Positions 33,854 through 43,015 of a stretch of 64,000 bases of DNA are shown in pieces. Where the stretch lies: positions 124,001 through 188,000 of the forward strand of contig CAWJEX010000017.1 in assembly GCA_963841995.1 (NCBI GenBank), read 5' to 3'. Both the position numbers and the translations under genes were made by a program. The notes under the pieces are model-generated. The model was not told the origin of the DNA, made no database searches, and saw only the letters and a list, made by a program, of their open reading frames with translations. Positions within the stretch are counted from its first letter, which is position 1; every line of letters starts with the position of its first letter. Source of the stretch: DATDPM01 sp963841995 (GTDB lineage: Bacteria > Pseudomonadota > Alphaproteobacteria > DATDPM01).

Positions 33854-35080
33854 ATGGCGCCCATGGCGCGCTCTGATCGAATTGCCGAACCCCTGCCGGA
33901 GTCTCTTCCTCTGATCTCTTTCGGATTTCGGCCGTTCTTCCTGATGGCGGCCATATTCTCGCCCCTCGCCATTCTAATTTGGCTCGGTGTTTTCTCCGGA
34001 ATTGTTGCTCCCGTCTCCGATTACCCGCCCAATCTTTGGCACGGACATGAAATGCTGTTCGGCTACGCGGTCGCGGTCCTGAGCGGCTTTTTCCTGACCG
34101 CGGTGCCGAATTGGACGGGCGCACAACCCATTCGCGGCCGAAAGCTCGCGGCACTCTGCGTCCTCTGGCTTGCTGGACGCATTGCCATCTGGTCGGTGCC
34201 GCCTTGTCCGCCGGCATTGGCGGCGGCGATCGACTTGCTGTTTCTGCCGGCTCTTGCCATCGCCATTCTTCCGGCGCTGCGCCAGGCGCCGCCGCGCAAC
34301 CGGATGTTCCTGGTCATTCTCGGTTTGTTGACCGCCGCCAATCTTCTCTTTCATCTCGATGCGCTGGGGATAGCGCATACCGGTAGCGCCGGCGTTCTTC
34401 TCGGCGTCGATCTTTTCGCGCTGCTCATATCTATCATTGGCGGCCGGGTAACCCCCGCCTTCACCGCGAATGCTTTAAAGCTTCGATTCGAAGCGAAGAA
34501 TTTGCCGGTGCCCGAAATTCACAGCCGGACCTTGCTCGACCGCGCGTCGATGCTTTCGGTGGCGCTCGTCGCGTTGTGCGATCTTGCAGTACCCAATGAT
34601 TTGGTGCTCGGGCTCCTGTCGTTGGCTGCCGCGGCGTTGAATGGGTGGCGACTGGCGGGTTGGCAGACGCGTCACGTCTTATACGAGCCGCTGCTCTGGG
34701 CGATGCATCTTGGCTATGCCTGGCTGGTGATTGGTCTCGCCGTGAAGGGATGGGCGGCTCTCACTGGCTTCCTGCCGTCGAGCATTGCCATTCACGGCAT
34801 CACCATCGGCGCCATCGGCACCATGACTTTGGCGGTCATGAGCCGCGCTTCGCTCGGTCACACCGGGCGGAAGCTCGCGGCGGGCCGGACTCTTGCCGTC
34901 GCCTATGGTCTTGTCTCGGCCGCGGCCCTCGCCCGCCTCTTTCTTCCCTCGACATTCCCGAGTAACTGTATCGTATCTGTGGTGATTGCCGGCGGTCTCT
35001 GGGTCGTTGCCTTCGTCGCTTTTGCCACGATTTTCGTGCCCATTCTTACCGGGCCGAGAATCGATCAAAAACCGGGCTAA
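33854..35080 (+). CDS. nnrS: NnrS family heme-copper membrane protein
   Basis: A 408-residue, roughly 12-helix inner-membrane protein. Start chosen at ATG 33854 (MAPMARSDRIAEPLPE); an upstream reading from 33710 overlaps the opposite gene. Family signatures are ISFGFRPFFLMAAIFSPLAI (20), NLWHGHEMLFGYAVAVLSGF with the conserved His pair, and GGRVTPAFTANALKLR. NnrS relieves nitrosative stress and is often controlled by NO regulators. Single gene, followed after about 110 bp by an Rrf2 regulator that seems to belong to the sulfate operon. Confidence 0.9.
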   Translation: MAPMARSDRIAEPLPESLPLISFGFRPFFLMAAIFSPLAILIWLGVFSGIVAPVSDYPPNLWHGHEMLFGYAVAVLSGFFLTAVPNWTGAQPIRGRKLAALCVLWLAGRIAIWSVPPCPPALAAAIDLLFLPALAIAILPALRQAPPRNRMFLVILGLLTAANLLFHLDALGIAHTGSAGVLLGVDLFALLISIIGGRVTPAFTANALKLRFEAKNLPVPEIHSRTLLDRASMLSVALVALCDLAVPNDLVLGLLSLAAAALNGWRLAGWQTRHVLYEPLLWAMHLGYAWLVIGLAVKGWAALTGFLPSSIAIHGITIGAIGTMTLAVMSRASLGHTGRKLAAGRTLAVAYGLVSAAALARLFLPSTFPSNCIVSVVIAGGLWVVAFVAFATIFVPILTGPRIDQKPG

Positions 35081-35136
35081 GGGCCGTTTTGTGAAAATAC
35101 ACTTCGATCATGTGCTTTACGGCCTGCAATTTCCGA

Positions 35137-35182
35137 TTGACACACCTCGTCCTCGTAGAAATACTCCCTACTAATCCGATAG
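35137..35182 (+). promoter_or_regulatory. Promoter and candidate Rrf2 operator before the Rrf2 gene
   Basis: TTGACA (35137-35142), 17-bp spacer, AATACT. Overlapping the -10 is ATACTCCCTACTAATCCGAT (35161 onward), partly matched at 35677-35697 (TTACTCTACTAAATGAATAG) before the sulfate operon. Shared parts are TACTC, TACTAA and ATAG. Confidence 0.4.
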
Positions 35183-35190
35183 AGAAAGCG

Positions 35191-35637
35191 ATGTTATCGA
35201 AGAAAACGAAATATGCGTTGCGGGCACTGTTGATGTTAGCGGAGCAAGAGGACGGGGAGATGATCCAGGTTTCGGACATCGCGCAGCGCCAAAAGGCGCC
35301 GAAGAAGTTCCTTGAGCTCATCCTGCTCGAGTTGAAGAAGCATGGGTTGCTTTACAGCCAGCGCGGCAAGAACGGCGGGTATGTCCTGGCCAAGCCGGCA
35401 AGCGAAATCTATTTCGGGCAAATCATTCGCATCATGGACGGGCCGCTGGCCCCCATTCCCTGCGCCAGTCTGACCGGCTATCGCCGGTGCGTCGATTGCG
35501 AGAACGAGGCGAGGTGTCCGATTCGCCGCGTCATGCGGAAGGTTCGCGATGCGATGTCGGAGATCCTGGACAAAACCTCGATCGCCGATGCGCTGGGATC
35601 TTCGGGGCGCAAGTTCCGCCGGGCTCACGGACTCTAA
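35191..35637 (+). CDS. Rrf2 family regulator linked to sulfate uptake
   Basis: A 148-residue winged-helix regulator from ATG 35191 after GAGAAAG; earlier in-frame starts add an unconserved stretch. The N-terminus LSKKTKYALRALLMLAEQ and recognition helix KAPKKFLELILLELKKHGLL are typical. Four Cys in PCASLTGYRRC, CENEARCPI suggest a [2Fe-2S] cluster or thiol sensing, as in IscR/CymR. It precedes a complete sulfate ABC importer, and a similar motif lies upstream of both it and that operon, so control of sulfur uptake is the best inference. Confidence 0.87.
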   Translation: MLSKKTKYALRALLMLAEQEDGEMIQVSDIAQRQKAPKKFLELILLELKKHGLLYSQRGKNGGYVLAKPASEIYFGQIIRIMDGPLAPIPCASLTGYRRCVDCENEARCPIRRVMRKVRDAMSEILDKTSIADALGSSGRKFRRAHGL

Positions 35638-35676
35638 AAAATTTGGCGTCACCGCATCGATGGATTTTTTTGGCCT

Positions 35677-35697
35677 ATTACTCTACTAAATGAATAG
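35677..35697 (+). promoter_or_regulatory. Candidate operator before the sulfate operon
   Basis: ATTACTCTACTAAATGAATA shares TACTC-TACTAA-n-ATAG with the site at 35161-35182 upstream of the Rrf2 gene. Located 58 bp before the sbp start. Only two examples, so tentative. Confidence 0.35.
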
Positions 35698-35754
35698 ACT
35701 TACTGTATTTGCAAGGCGTATCGGGGTTCTGGCATTATCTGTGGAGGGATGACC

Positions 35755-36780
35755 ATGCGTATGAAGACGGGGATCAAACGCATCGTATTGGCTGTGGGAG
35801 CCCTGGCCTTATTGGCTAGTTCGCCGACTGCAGTGCGCGCCGAGACCGAGCTTTTGAACGTCTCTTACGATCCGACTCGCGAATTTTATCAGGAATACAA
35901 CGCGGCTTTCGCCAAGCATTGGAAGGAAACCGAAGGCGAGGACATCGTCATCAAGCAGTCACACGGCGGTTCGGGCAAGCAAGCCCGCGCCGTCATCGAC
36001 GGCCTTCAGGCCGATGTGGTGACGCTGGGCCTTGCCTATGACATCGACGAGATCGCCGAGCGCGGCCATCTCATCGATACCGGTTGGCAGGCGCGCCTCC
36101 CCGAACACAGCTCGCCTTATACCTCGACCATCATCTTCCTGGTGCGGAAGGGGAATCCAAAAGGCATCCACGACTGGGACGATCTGGTGAGGCCCGGCAT
36201 TGCGGTCATCGCCCCCAATCCGAAGACCTCCGGCGGCGCGCGCTGGGATTACCTAGCGGCTTGGGGTTACGCCCTTCGCCAGAACAACTCCGAAGACGCC
36301 GCCAGGGATTTCGTGACCAAGCTTTATAAGAACGTGCCCGTTCTTGATACCGGGGCGCGCGGCTCGACCACCACCTTTGCCCAGCGCGGCATCGGCGATG
36401 TGCTGGTCACCTGGGAAAACGAAGCATTTTTGGCGCTGAAGGAGTTCGGCAACGACAAATTCGAAGTCGTTATTCCCTCGGTCAGTATTTTGGCCGAACC
36501 GCCGGTCGCCGTTGTCGACAAGTTCGCGAACTTGCACCGCACGCGCAAACTGGCGGAAGCCTATCTGCAATATCTCTATTCGCCCAAAGGACAGGAAATC
36601 GCGGCCAAGAATTTTTACCGGCCGCGCGATGCGGACGTGGCCTCGCGCTACGCCGATAAGTTTCCGAAGCTCGATCTGTTCACGATTGATGATGTCTTCG
36701 GCGGCTGGAAAAAAGCGCAGTCCACGCATTTCGCCGATGGCGGAATCTTCGATCAAATCACCGGGGCGGCAAGCCATTAG
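35755..36780 (+). CDS. sbp: Sulfate ABC transporter substrate-binding protein
   Basis: A 341-residue periplasmic sulfate-binding protein. Of three close ATG codons (35749, 35755, 35761), the second is best spaced from GGAGGG (35743-35748). Signal peptide (RIVLAVGALALLASSPTAV...). Anion-site regions are LNVSYDPTREFYQEYN (about 33), QSHGGSGKQARAVIDG (about 67), NPKTSGGARWDYLAAW (about 160) and VTWENEAFLA. Sbp/CysP delivers sulfate or thiosulfate to the CysTWA importer encoded downstream. Confidence 0.95.
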   Translation: MRMKTGIKRIVLAVGALALLASSPTAVRAETELLNVSYDPTREFYQEYNAAFAKHWKETEGEDIVIKQSHGGSGKQARAVIDGLQADVVTLGLAYDIDEIAERGHLIDTGWQARLPEHSSPYTSTIIFLVRKGNPKGIHDWDDLVRPGIAVIAPNPKTSGGARWDYLAAWGYALRQNNSEDAARDFVTKLYKNVPVLDTGARGSTTTFAQRGIGDVLVTWENEAFLALKEFGNDKFEVVIPSVSILAEPPVAVVDKFANLHRTRKLAEAYLQYLYSPKGQEIAAKNFYRPRDADVASRYADKFPKLDLFTIDDVFGGWKKAQSTHFADGGIFDQITGAASH

Positions 36781-36827
36781 TTCCGGCCGATAGCGCCGGG
36801 CGTCACCCGGCATTCCGACAATCCAGC

Positions 36828-38390
36828 ATGATTAGGGAGATCACCCTGTCTCAGGGGGAATTGCATGCGCCTAGCCGATGCTCGAAACGAGCAAAGTCAC
36901 TAATCGAACGCCTCCGCGGCCGCGTCAAAGGCGCGGCGTGGATGGCCGCAGCCGGGGTTGCGTGGCTGCCTGCCCTGGCAGCCGCGCAACCGCCGGACCC
37001 AATTCCGCAACAACAAGCGGCGGCGCCGGCGCCGCAAATCGATCCGGCGGTCCAGCAACGCTTGGACGAGCTCGAAAAAAGTATCCAGGCTATTCGCGGC
37101 GATATCACCGATGTCCGCACCGAGCAGGAGAAGGCGGCGAGCACCGGGCCCGGCGTGATAGTCACGACCAATGGCGGGCTTCTGGTCCAGACCGAGGACG
37201 GCCAATTCTCGTTCCAGCCGATCGGGCGCCTTCAAATTGATGCTGCCTTTTATGATCGGGACGAAACGAGGCTGGCCGACGGCGCGCAGCTGCGGCGCGC
37301 CCGTCTGGGTGCGCAGGGCAAGCTCTTCTATGACTGGGTTTATAAACTCGAATACGATTTCGCCGCCAACATCAAGAGCACTGTGAGCAGCACCACGGCT
37401 ACCACCAACGCCGCCAGCGGCGTCAAAGACGCCTATATCAGCTACGTCGGCTGGAACCCGGTGCAGCTCACGGTCGGCAATTTCTACGAGCCGTTCTGCC
37501 TGGAGTGCGTAACCACCGAAACCTTCACCACCTTCATGGAGCGCGCTCTGCCGATCACCCAACCGACATCCTCCTTCGATCCCGACCGGCATATCGGCAT
37601 CGGCGCTGCGCATTACGATTCCAACTGGTCGGCCTCGGTCGGCGCCTTCATGAAGAATGTCGATGACGCCCCGCCAACCGGTGAAGGCGATCAGCAATTC
37701 GACGCCGCCGGCCGCTTCACCTATGACCCCATTCTCGACAAGACGCACCTGCTTCATGTCGGCGTCAGCGGCCGCTTCAGCGATCCGAATGCGGGGACGG
37801 TGACCCTCCAACTCAAACCGGAATCGAATGTCACCGGCGCCACATTCCTCAATACCGGCACCATCGCCAATGTGAGTCATTTCATCGAACTCGCTCCCGA
37901 ATTGGCGGTCATTTGGGGCCCGGCCTCGCTTCAAGGCGAATATTTTACGGATGCAATTACGCGAACCCACCCGAACCGCACCTTGAACAGCCCGAGTGTC
38001 ACTCTCACCGGCTGGTATGCTCAGGCGAGCTATTTCCTGACCGGGGAATCGCGCAACTACAACCCGACCATTGCGCGCTTTGATCGCCTCTCACCGCTCA
38101 AGAATCTGAATCAAGACGGCGGCTGGGGCGCCTTCGAAGTGGCGGCACGGGTGAGCAATGCCGACTACGACGACGGTCCGAAGTTCCAGTTCGGCGACGA
38201 GACAAATTACACGCTCGGCCTCAACTGGTACGCGAACCCCTATATCCGGTTCATGCTCAATTACATATGGGTCCGGAACAACGCGACGGCGACGGGCAAT
38301 GCTGCAAACCTGTTGTCCAGTGTCGTCAGCAAAAAGGAAGCGTACGACGATCCTCAGATCTTCGAGGTTCGGGCCCAACTCGACTGGTAG
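36828..38390 (+). CDS. Anion-selective porin (OprO/OprP type) within the sulfate operon
   Basis: A 520-residue outer-membrane porin. The N-terminus is long (about 50 residues before the cleavage site near PALAAAQPPDPI), so the real start could be later than ATG 36828. A short coiled coil (QQRLDELEKSIQAIRGDI) precedes a 16-stranded barrel of the phosphate-selective porin family: QPIGRLQIDAAFYDRDE, QLRRARLGAQGKLFYDWVYK, and terminal FEVRAQLDW with C-terminal aromatic. Placed between sbp and cysT, it probably feeds sulfate across the outer membrane. A strong terminator follows, so cysTWA may be transcribed separately or by read-through. Confidence 0.87.
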   Translation: MIREITLSQGELHAPSRCSKRAKSLIERLRGRVKGAAWMAAAGVAWLPALAAAQPPDPIPQQQAAAPAPQIDPAVQQRLDELEKSIQAIRGDITDVRTEQEKAASTGPGVIVTTNGGLLVQTEDGQFSFQPIGRLQIDAAFYDRDETRLADGAQLRRARLGAQGKLFYDWVYKLEYDFAANIKSTVSSTTATTNAASGVKDAYISYVGWNPVQLTVGNFYEPFCLECVTTETFTTFMERALPITQPTSSFDPDRHIGIGAAHYDSNWSASVGAFMKNVDDAPPTGEGDQQFDAAGRFTYDPILDKTHLLHVGVSGRFSDPNAGTVTLQLKPESNVTGATFLNTGTIANVSHFIELAPELAVIWGPASLQGEYFTDAITRTHPNRTLNSPSVTLTGWYAQASYFLTGESRNYNPTIARFDRLSPLKNLNQDGGWGAFEVAARVSNADYDDGPKFQFGDETNYTLGLNWYANPYIRFMLNYIWVRNNATATGNAANLLSSVVSKKEAYDDPQIFEVRAQLDW

Positions 38391-38448
38391 CCGTCAAAGT
38401 TCTCCCCGGGCCTCGCCCTGTGCAAGCGAGGCCCATCACCCCGGGAGG

Positions 38449-38476
38449 GGCCCCGCAAATTCTGCGGGGCCTTTTT
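38449..38476 (+). terminator. Rho-independent terminator after the anion porin
   Basis: GGCCCCGCA (38449-38457) pairs with TGCGGGGCC (38463-38471), five-base loop, then TTTTT. Just upstream is a second hairpin, GGGCCTCGC/GCGAGGCCC (38408-38434). Confidence 0.9.
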
Positions 38477-38517
38477 CCTTAAGGCTTATAAATGCTTTAT
38501 GACACGCGCGCGATTCC

Positions 38518-39448
38518 ATGAGCATTGGCTATAATGAAAATCGGGAAGGCAGCCAAGGCCGCGCCGGCCGTCAAATGCCGCGGGCGGCCGAATGGGGAGG
38601 CGATTTGACCTTCGTGAGAACGCTCCGGCGTCCCAGCGTGTTGCCCGGCTTTGCGCCGGCGCTCGGCTTCACGCTGCTCTATCTCGGGCTCATCGTCCTG
38701 ATCCCGCTTGCCGGACTCATCATCCGTTCGGCGGGGCTGGGCTGGGCGCATTTCTGGCATGACGTCGGCTCGCCCCGCGCGGTCGCGAGTTATCGATTGA
38801 GCTTCGGCGCCGCCGCCGCCGCCGCCGCCGCCAACGCGGTGTTCGGGCTGCTGGTGGCCTGGGTGCTCGTGCGCTACCGCTTCCCTTTCAAGCGTCTGAT
38901 CGATGCGCTCGTGGATTTGCCCTTCGCGCTTCCGACGGCGGTCGCCGGCATCACCTTGACCGAGTTATATGCCGACAGCGGTTGGGCGGGATCGTGGCTT
39001 GCCAAATTCGGCATTCACGCCGCGTTTAATCCGATCGGCATCGTGATTGCGCTCATTTTCGTCGGCCTTCCTTTCGTCGTGCGCACGGTCGAGCCGGTGC
39101 TTCAAGAATCTCGACACCGAAGTCGAAGAGGCCGCCGCAAGCCTGGGCGCGCGGCACTGGCAGGTATTCTTGTGGATCGTTCTACCCTCGATCACGCCGG
39201 CTTTGCTCACCGGCTTTGCGTTGGCCTTTGCACGAGGGCTCGGCGAATACGGCTCCGTGATTTTCATCGCCGGCAACATGCCGATGCGTTCCGAAATCAC
39301 CCCGCTTTTGATCGTCATCAAGCTCGAACAGTATGATTATGCCGGGGCGGCTGCGATCGCCGTCGTCATGCTGATTGCGTCCTTCGTCCTTCTGTTCGTC
39401 ATCAATTTGCTCCAGCGCTGGAGCCGGCAAGCAACGGCACAAAACTGA
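38518..39448 (+). pseudogene. cysT: Sulfate ABC transporter permease CysT, one apparent frameshift
   Basis: The reading starts at ATG 38518 with a longer than usual N-terminus, enters the CysT sequence at LGFTLLYLGLIVLIPLAGLI, ALVDLPFALPTAVAGITL and VGLPFVVRTVEPVLQ, then shifts at 39107-39108 (GAATC where GATC gives QDLDTEVEEAAASLGA) and continues HWQVFLWIVLPSITPALL and GEYGSVIFIAGNMP to the stop at 39448. Removing one A gives 309 residues with every CysT feature, including the EAA loop. cysW and cysA downstream are intact, so the shift looks more like sequence error than decay. Confidence 0.85.
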
Positions 39449-39450
39449 CC

Positions 39451-40317
39451 ATGTTGCAGACGTCGATCACGAACCCGGATATGCGACCGGCGCTTTCGGA
39501 GAGCGCGCCGATACGATTGCTCTTGAGCTTCGTAGCGCTTCTGTTCCTGGCGCTATTTCTATTTTTGCCGCTGAGCTTGCTTTTCACCGAAGCTTTCAAA
39601 CACGGAATCAAAGTTTATCTCGATTCAATCGTCGAGCCGGATGCGTTGGCGGCGATCAGGCTCACCTTGCTCATCGCCGCCATTGCCGTCCCGGCCAATT
39701 TGATTTTCGGTTTGGCGGCGAGCTGGACAATCGCGAAATTCGAATTCATCGGAAAAAGTTTTCTGACCACGCTCATTGATCTGCCGTTCTCGGTGTCGCC
39801 GGTGATCTCCGGTCTTATTTACGTTCTTCTTTTCGGCGCGCAAGGGTTCTTCGGGCCGTGGCTTCAGGCGCATCACGTTCAGATCATCTTTGCCGTGCCG
39901 GGTATCGTTCTTGCGACCGTCTTCGTGACGTTTCCCTTCGTGGCGCGCGAACTCATCCCGCTCATGCAGGAGCAAGGCAAGGAAGAGGAAGAGGCCGCGT
40001 TGTCCCTGGGTGCGGGCGGCTGGCAGACTTTTTTCCGCATAACCTTGCCCAATGCCAAATGGGGCTTGCTTTACGGCGTGCTGCTTTGCAATGCGCGGGC
40101 AATGGGAGAATTCGGCGCGGTATCGGTGGTCTCCGGGCATATTCGCGGGCTGACGAATACCATGCCGCTACACGTCGAGATTTTGTATAACGAATACAAC
40201 TTCGTCGCGGCTTTCGCCGTCGCCTCGCTGCTGGCGCTGCTGGCCCTGGTGACGTTGGTGGCAAAGAGCTTTCTCGAATGGCGTCATGCCGCCGAGCTTG
40301 CCGCAATAAGGCGCTAA
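39451..40317 (+). CDS. cysW: Sulfate ABC transporter permease CysW
   Basis: A 288-residue inner-membrane permease with six helices (FVALLFLALFLFLPLSLLFT near the N-terminus, ASLLALLALVTLVAKSF near the end). The cytoplasmic EAA loop contacting CysA is EEEEAALSLGAGGWQTFFRI (about 173-192), followed by MGEFGAVSVVSGHIRG. It forms a heterodimer with CysT. Starts two bases after the cysT stop. Confidence 0.95.
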   Translation: MLQTSITNPDMRPALSESAPIRLLLSFVALLFLALFLFLPLSLLFTEAFKHGIKVYLDSIVEPDALAAIRLTLLIAAIAVPANLIFGLAASWTIAKFEFIGKSFLTTLIDLPFSVSPVISGLIYVLLFGAQGFFGPWLQAHHVQIIFAVPGIVLATVFVTFPFVARELIPLMQEQGKEEEEAALSLGAGGWQTFFRITLPNAKWGLLYGVLLCNARAMGEFGAVSVVSGHIRGLTNTMPLHVEILYNEYNFVAAFAVASLLALLALVTLVAKSFLEWRHAAELAAIRR

Positions 40318-40329
40318 AGGGGAGCGGAT

Positions 40330-41400
40330 TTGGGAATCGAAGTCCGGAATATCGTCAAGCGTTTCGGCGAATTCACCGCGCTCGCTGGATTCGACCTCAA
40401 TGTCAGTGACGGCGAGTTCGTGGCATTGCTCGGGCCTTCGGGCTCGGGCAAGACCACGTTGCTCCGCGTGATTGCCGGTCTCGATTGGGCCGATTCCGGC
40501 ACGGTTCTCTTCAATGGCGTCGATGCGTCGCCGCGCCATGTTCGCGAACGGAGCGTCGGCTTCGTGTTTCAGCATTACGCGCTGTTCCGGCACATGACGG
40601 TGTTTGAGAACGTTGCATTCGGATTTCGCGTCAAGCCTCGGCGCACGCGTCCCAGCGAATCCGAGATTCGCGAGCGGGTCACGGCGCTCTTGCGCTTGGT
40701 GCAGATCGAGCATTTCAGCGATCGCTATCCAAGCCAACTCTCGGGTGGCCAGCGTCAACGGGTGGCATTGGCACGGGCGCTGGCCATCGAACCACGGGTG
40801 CTGCTGCTCGACGAGCCATTCGGCGCGCTCGACGCCAAAGTCCGCAAGGAACTTCGCCGCTGGCTCCGCGAGCTTCACGACCGCATGAAGCTTACCAGCG
40901 TCTTCGTCACCCACGACCAGGAAGAGGCTCTCGAATTGGCCGACCGTGTGGTAGTGATGAATCGCGGCGGTATCGAGCAAGAAGGCACGCCCGAAGAAAT
41001 CTACGACAATCCGAAGAGCATGTTCGTCTATGAATTTCTCGGCAATGCGAACCGGGTGTTCTGCACCATCCGCGGCGGCCGGGCCGAAGTCTGGGGCGGC
41101 TGGTTCGACGTCGCCGATCCGGGGACCGACGGCGAAGCACCGGGTGTCGCCTATGTCCGGCCGCACGATATCGACATCGCAATAACGGCCGGCCGACCGG
41201 GGCGCCTTGCCGTGGTCCGCCATGTTTCGACGGCCGGGCCGGCTGCCGCCATCGATCTCCTGGTTGCGGGAGAGGTCGAAGCCGTCGAAGCCCATCTCCC
41301 CCGCGAACGACAGCGCGAGCTCCGGCTTTCGCCCGGTCAGGAAGTCCTGGTGATGGCCCGCAAGGCCCGGGTCTTCTTACGCCCTTCCCAAAATCTGTAA
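40330..41400 (+). CDS. cysA: Sulfate/thiosulfate import ATP-binding protein CysA
   Basis: A 356-residue ABC ATPase starting at TTG 40330, preceded by AAGGGGAG. Walker A GPSGSGKTTLLRVIAGL (about 37), Q-loop FVFQHYALFRHMTVFENVAF, signature LSGGQRQRVALARALA and Walker B RVLLLDEPFGALDAKV are complete. The C-terminal TOBE-like domain (from about 235) is typical of CysA. It energises the CysTW permease and closes the operon. Confidence 0.95.
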   Translation: MGIEVRNIVKRFGEFTALAGFDLNVSDGEFVALLGPSGSGKTTLLRVIAGLDWADSGTVLFNGVDASPRHVRERSVGFVFQHYALFRHMTVFENVAFGFRVKPRRTRPSESEIRERVTALLRLVQIEHFSDRYPSQLSGGQRQRVALARALAIEPRVLLLDEPFGALDAKVRKELRRWLRELHDRMKLTSVFVTHDQEEALELADRVVVMNRGGIEQEGTPEEIYDNPKSMFVYEFLGNANRVFCTIRGGRAEVWGGWFDVADPGTDGEAPGVAYVRPHDIDIAITAGRPGRLAVVRHVSTAGPAAAIDLLVAGEVEAVEAHLPRERQRELRLSPGQEVLVMARKARVFLRPSQNL

Positions 41401-41457
41401 GCCGCGTCTATTTATAGGGGTGGCCCGCCGCCCTGAACCCCCTGTCCGTCTGAAATC

Positions 41458-42990
41458 ATGCTCCGCAAGGTAGCCTCCGTCGGCGGATTGACCCTGGTCA
41501 GCCGTGTGCTCGGCTTCATCCGCGACATGCTGACCGCCTTCGTGCTCGGGGCGGGACCGGTGGCGGATGCGTTCTTCGTCGCTTTCCGGCTCCCTAATCA
41601 CTTCCGGTCGCTGTTTGCGGAAGGCGCATTCAACGCCGCCTTCGTACCGATGTTCTCCGGTCTCTTGGTGAAGGAAGGCAAGGATTCGGCGCGGGCCTTT
41701 GCGGAAAGGGTTTATACGATCCTGTTGCTCTCGCAGATCGCCTTGCTCATCGCCTTCGTCATCGCGATGCCGTGGTTCATGTACGTGTTTGCCCCCGGCT
41801 TTGCCGATCAGCCCTATAAGTTCGATCTCGCCGTGCTGTTCACCCGGATCACGTTTCCTTATTTGCTGTTCATCACCCTGGTGTCGTTGCTGGGCGGCGT
41901 CCTCAACAGCATCAATCAATTCTGGGCGGCGGCGGCGGCACCGATTCTTCTCAATCTTTGTCTGATCGCGGCGCTGTGGTGGCTAACGCCAATTCTCCCC
42001 ACCGCCGGCCACGCACTTGCCTGGGGTGTATTCGCCGCCGGCATCACCCAATATCTGCTGCTGGCTTGGGATTCCTGGCGCGCCGGCTACTGGCTGCGGT
42101 TGACCAAGCCGGAAATGACACCGGCGGTCAAAAAATTCTTGCAACTGCTCGGCACCGCATCGATCGGCGCCGGGATCGTCCAAATGAGCCTGTTTTTCGA
42201 CACGCTCATTGCCTCGTTCCTGCCAACTGGGGCAGTTTCGTATCTCTATTACGCCGACCGCATCAATCAATTGCCGCTCGGCGTAATCGGAATAGCCGTC
42301 GGAACCGTCTTGCTGCCCGAGCTGTCGCGGCATTTGAGTCGCGATGACGGCGACGCGGCGTTGTGGAGCCAGAACCGGGCAATCGAGTTATCGTTGCTGC
42401 TGACTCTTCCCGCGGCAGCGGCGTTTATGGCGATCGCGAATCCCATCATCGCCGCCTTGTTTCAACGCGGCGCCTTCGGCCCGGCGGACACCCAAGCCTG
42501 CGCCATTACGCTGATGGCCTATGCGCTGGGCCTCCCGGCCTTCGTCATGCAGAGATCCCTGATCCCCGGATTTTACGCCCGGGGCGATACGGCAACGCCG
42601 GTCAAAGTCGCAGCTGCAACGGTTGCCGCCAATGTCGGCTTGAAGCTTCTTCTCGTCTTCTACTTCTCCTTCGCCCAAGTGGGTCTCGCCGCCGCCACTT
42701 CCCTGGCCGCCTGGGTCAACTGCGCGTTGCTTTATGGGATCCTACGCCGCCGCGGGCTTTTTTCCCTCGATCCGCGTTTGGCCCGCAATGGCCCTCGCAT
42801 CATCCTGGCGACCGCGGTCATGACAGCGGTGCTCATTATCGGCCGTTTTGCGGCGAGCGGATTCTTCGATCAAACTCATATGATAGGCCGGCTATGGTTC
42901 TTGGCGCTGCTGGTCGCCGCCGAACTCATCGCCTTTGCCGCGCCGGCATTGTATTTCGGGCTTGCCAAGCGCAGCGCCACCGAAACCTGA
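41458..42990 (+). CDS. murJ: Lipid II flippase MurJ
   Basis: A 510-residue, 14-helix membrane protein that flips lipid II for peptidoglycan synthesis. Conserved residues are in VSRVLGFIRDMLTAFVLGAG (about 13-32), VADAFFVAFRLPNHFRSLFA, GAFNAAFVPMF and YYADRINQLPLGVIGIA. Length fits the family. Single gene following the sulfate operon on the same strand with a 57-bp gap. Confidence 0.95.
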   Translation: MLRKVASVGGLTLVSRVLGFIRDMLTAFVLGAGPVADAFFVAFRLPNHFRSLFAEGAFNAAFVPMFSGLLVKEGKDSARAFAERVYTILLLSQIALLIAFVIAMPWFMYVFAPGFADQPYKFDLAVLFTRITFPYLLFITLVSLLGGVLNSINQFWAAAAAPILLNLCLIAALWWLTPILPTAGHALAWGVFAAGITQYLLLAWDSWRAGYWLRLTKPEMTPAVKKFLQLLGTASIGAGIVQMSLFFDTLIASFLPTGAVSYLYYADRINQLPLGVIGIAVGTVLLPELSRHLSRDDGDAALWSQNRAIELSLLLTLPAAAAFMAIANPIIAALFQRGAFGPADTQACAITLMAYALGLPAFVMQRSLIPGFYARGDTATPVKVAAATVAANVGLKLLLVFYFSFAQVGLAAATSLAAWVNCALLYGILRRRGLFSLDPRLARNGPRIILATAVMTAVLIIGRFAASGFFDQTHMIGRLWFLALLVAAELIAFAAPALYFGLAKRSATET

Positions 42991-43015
42991 CCCCTCGTTG
43001 CCGTCGAGCCAGTCG

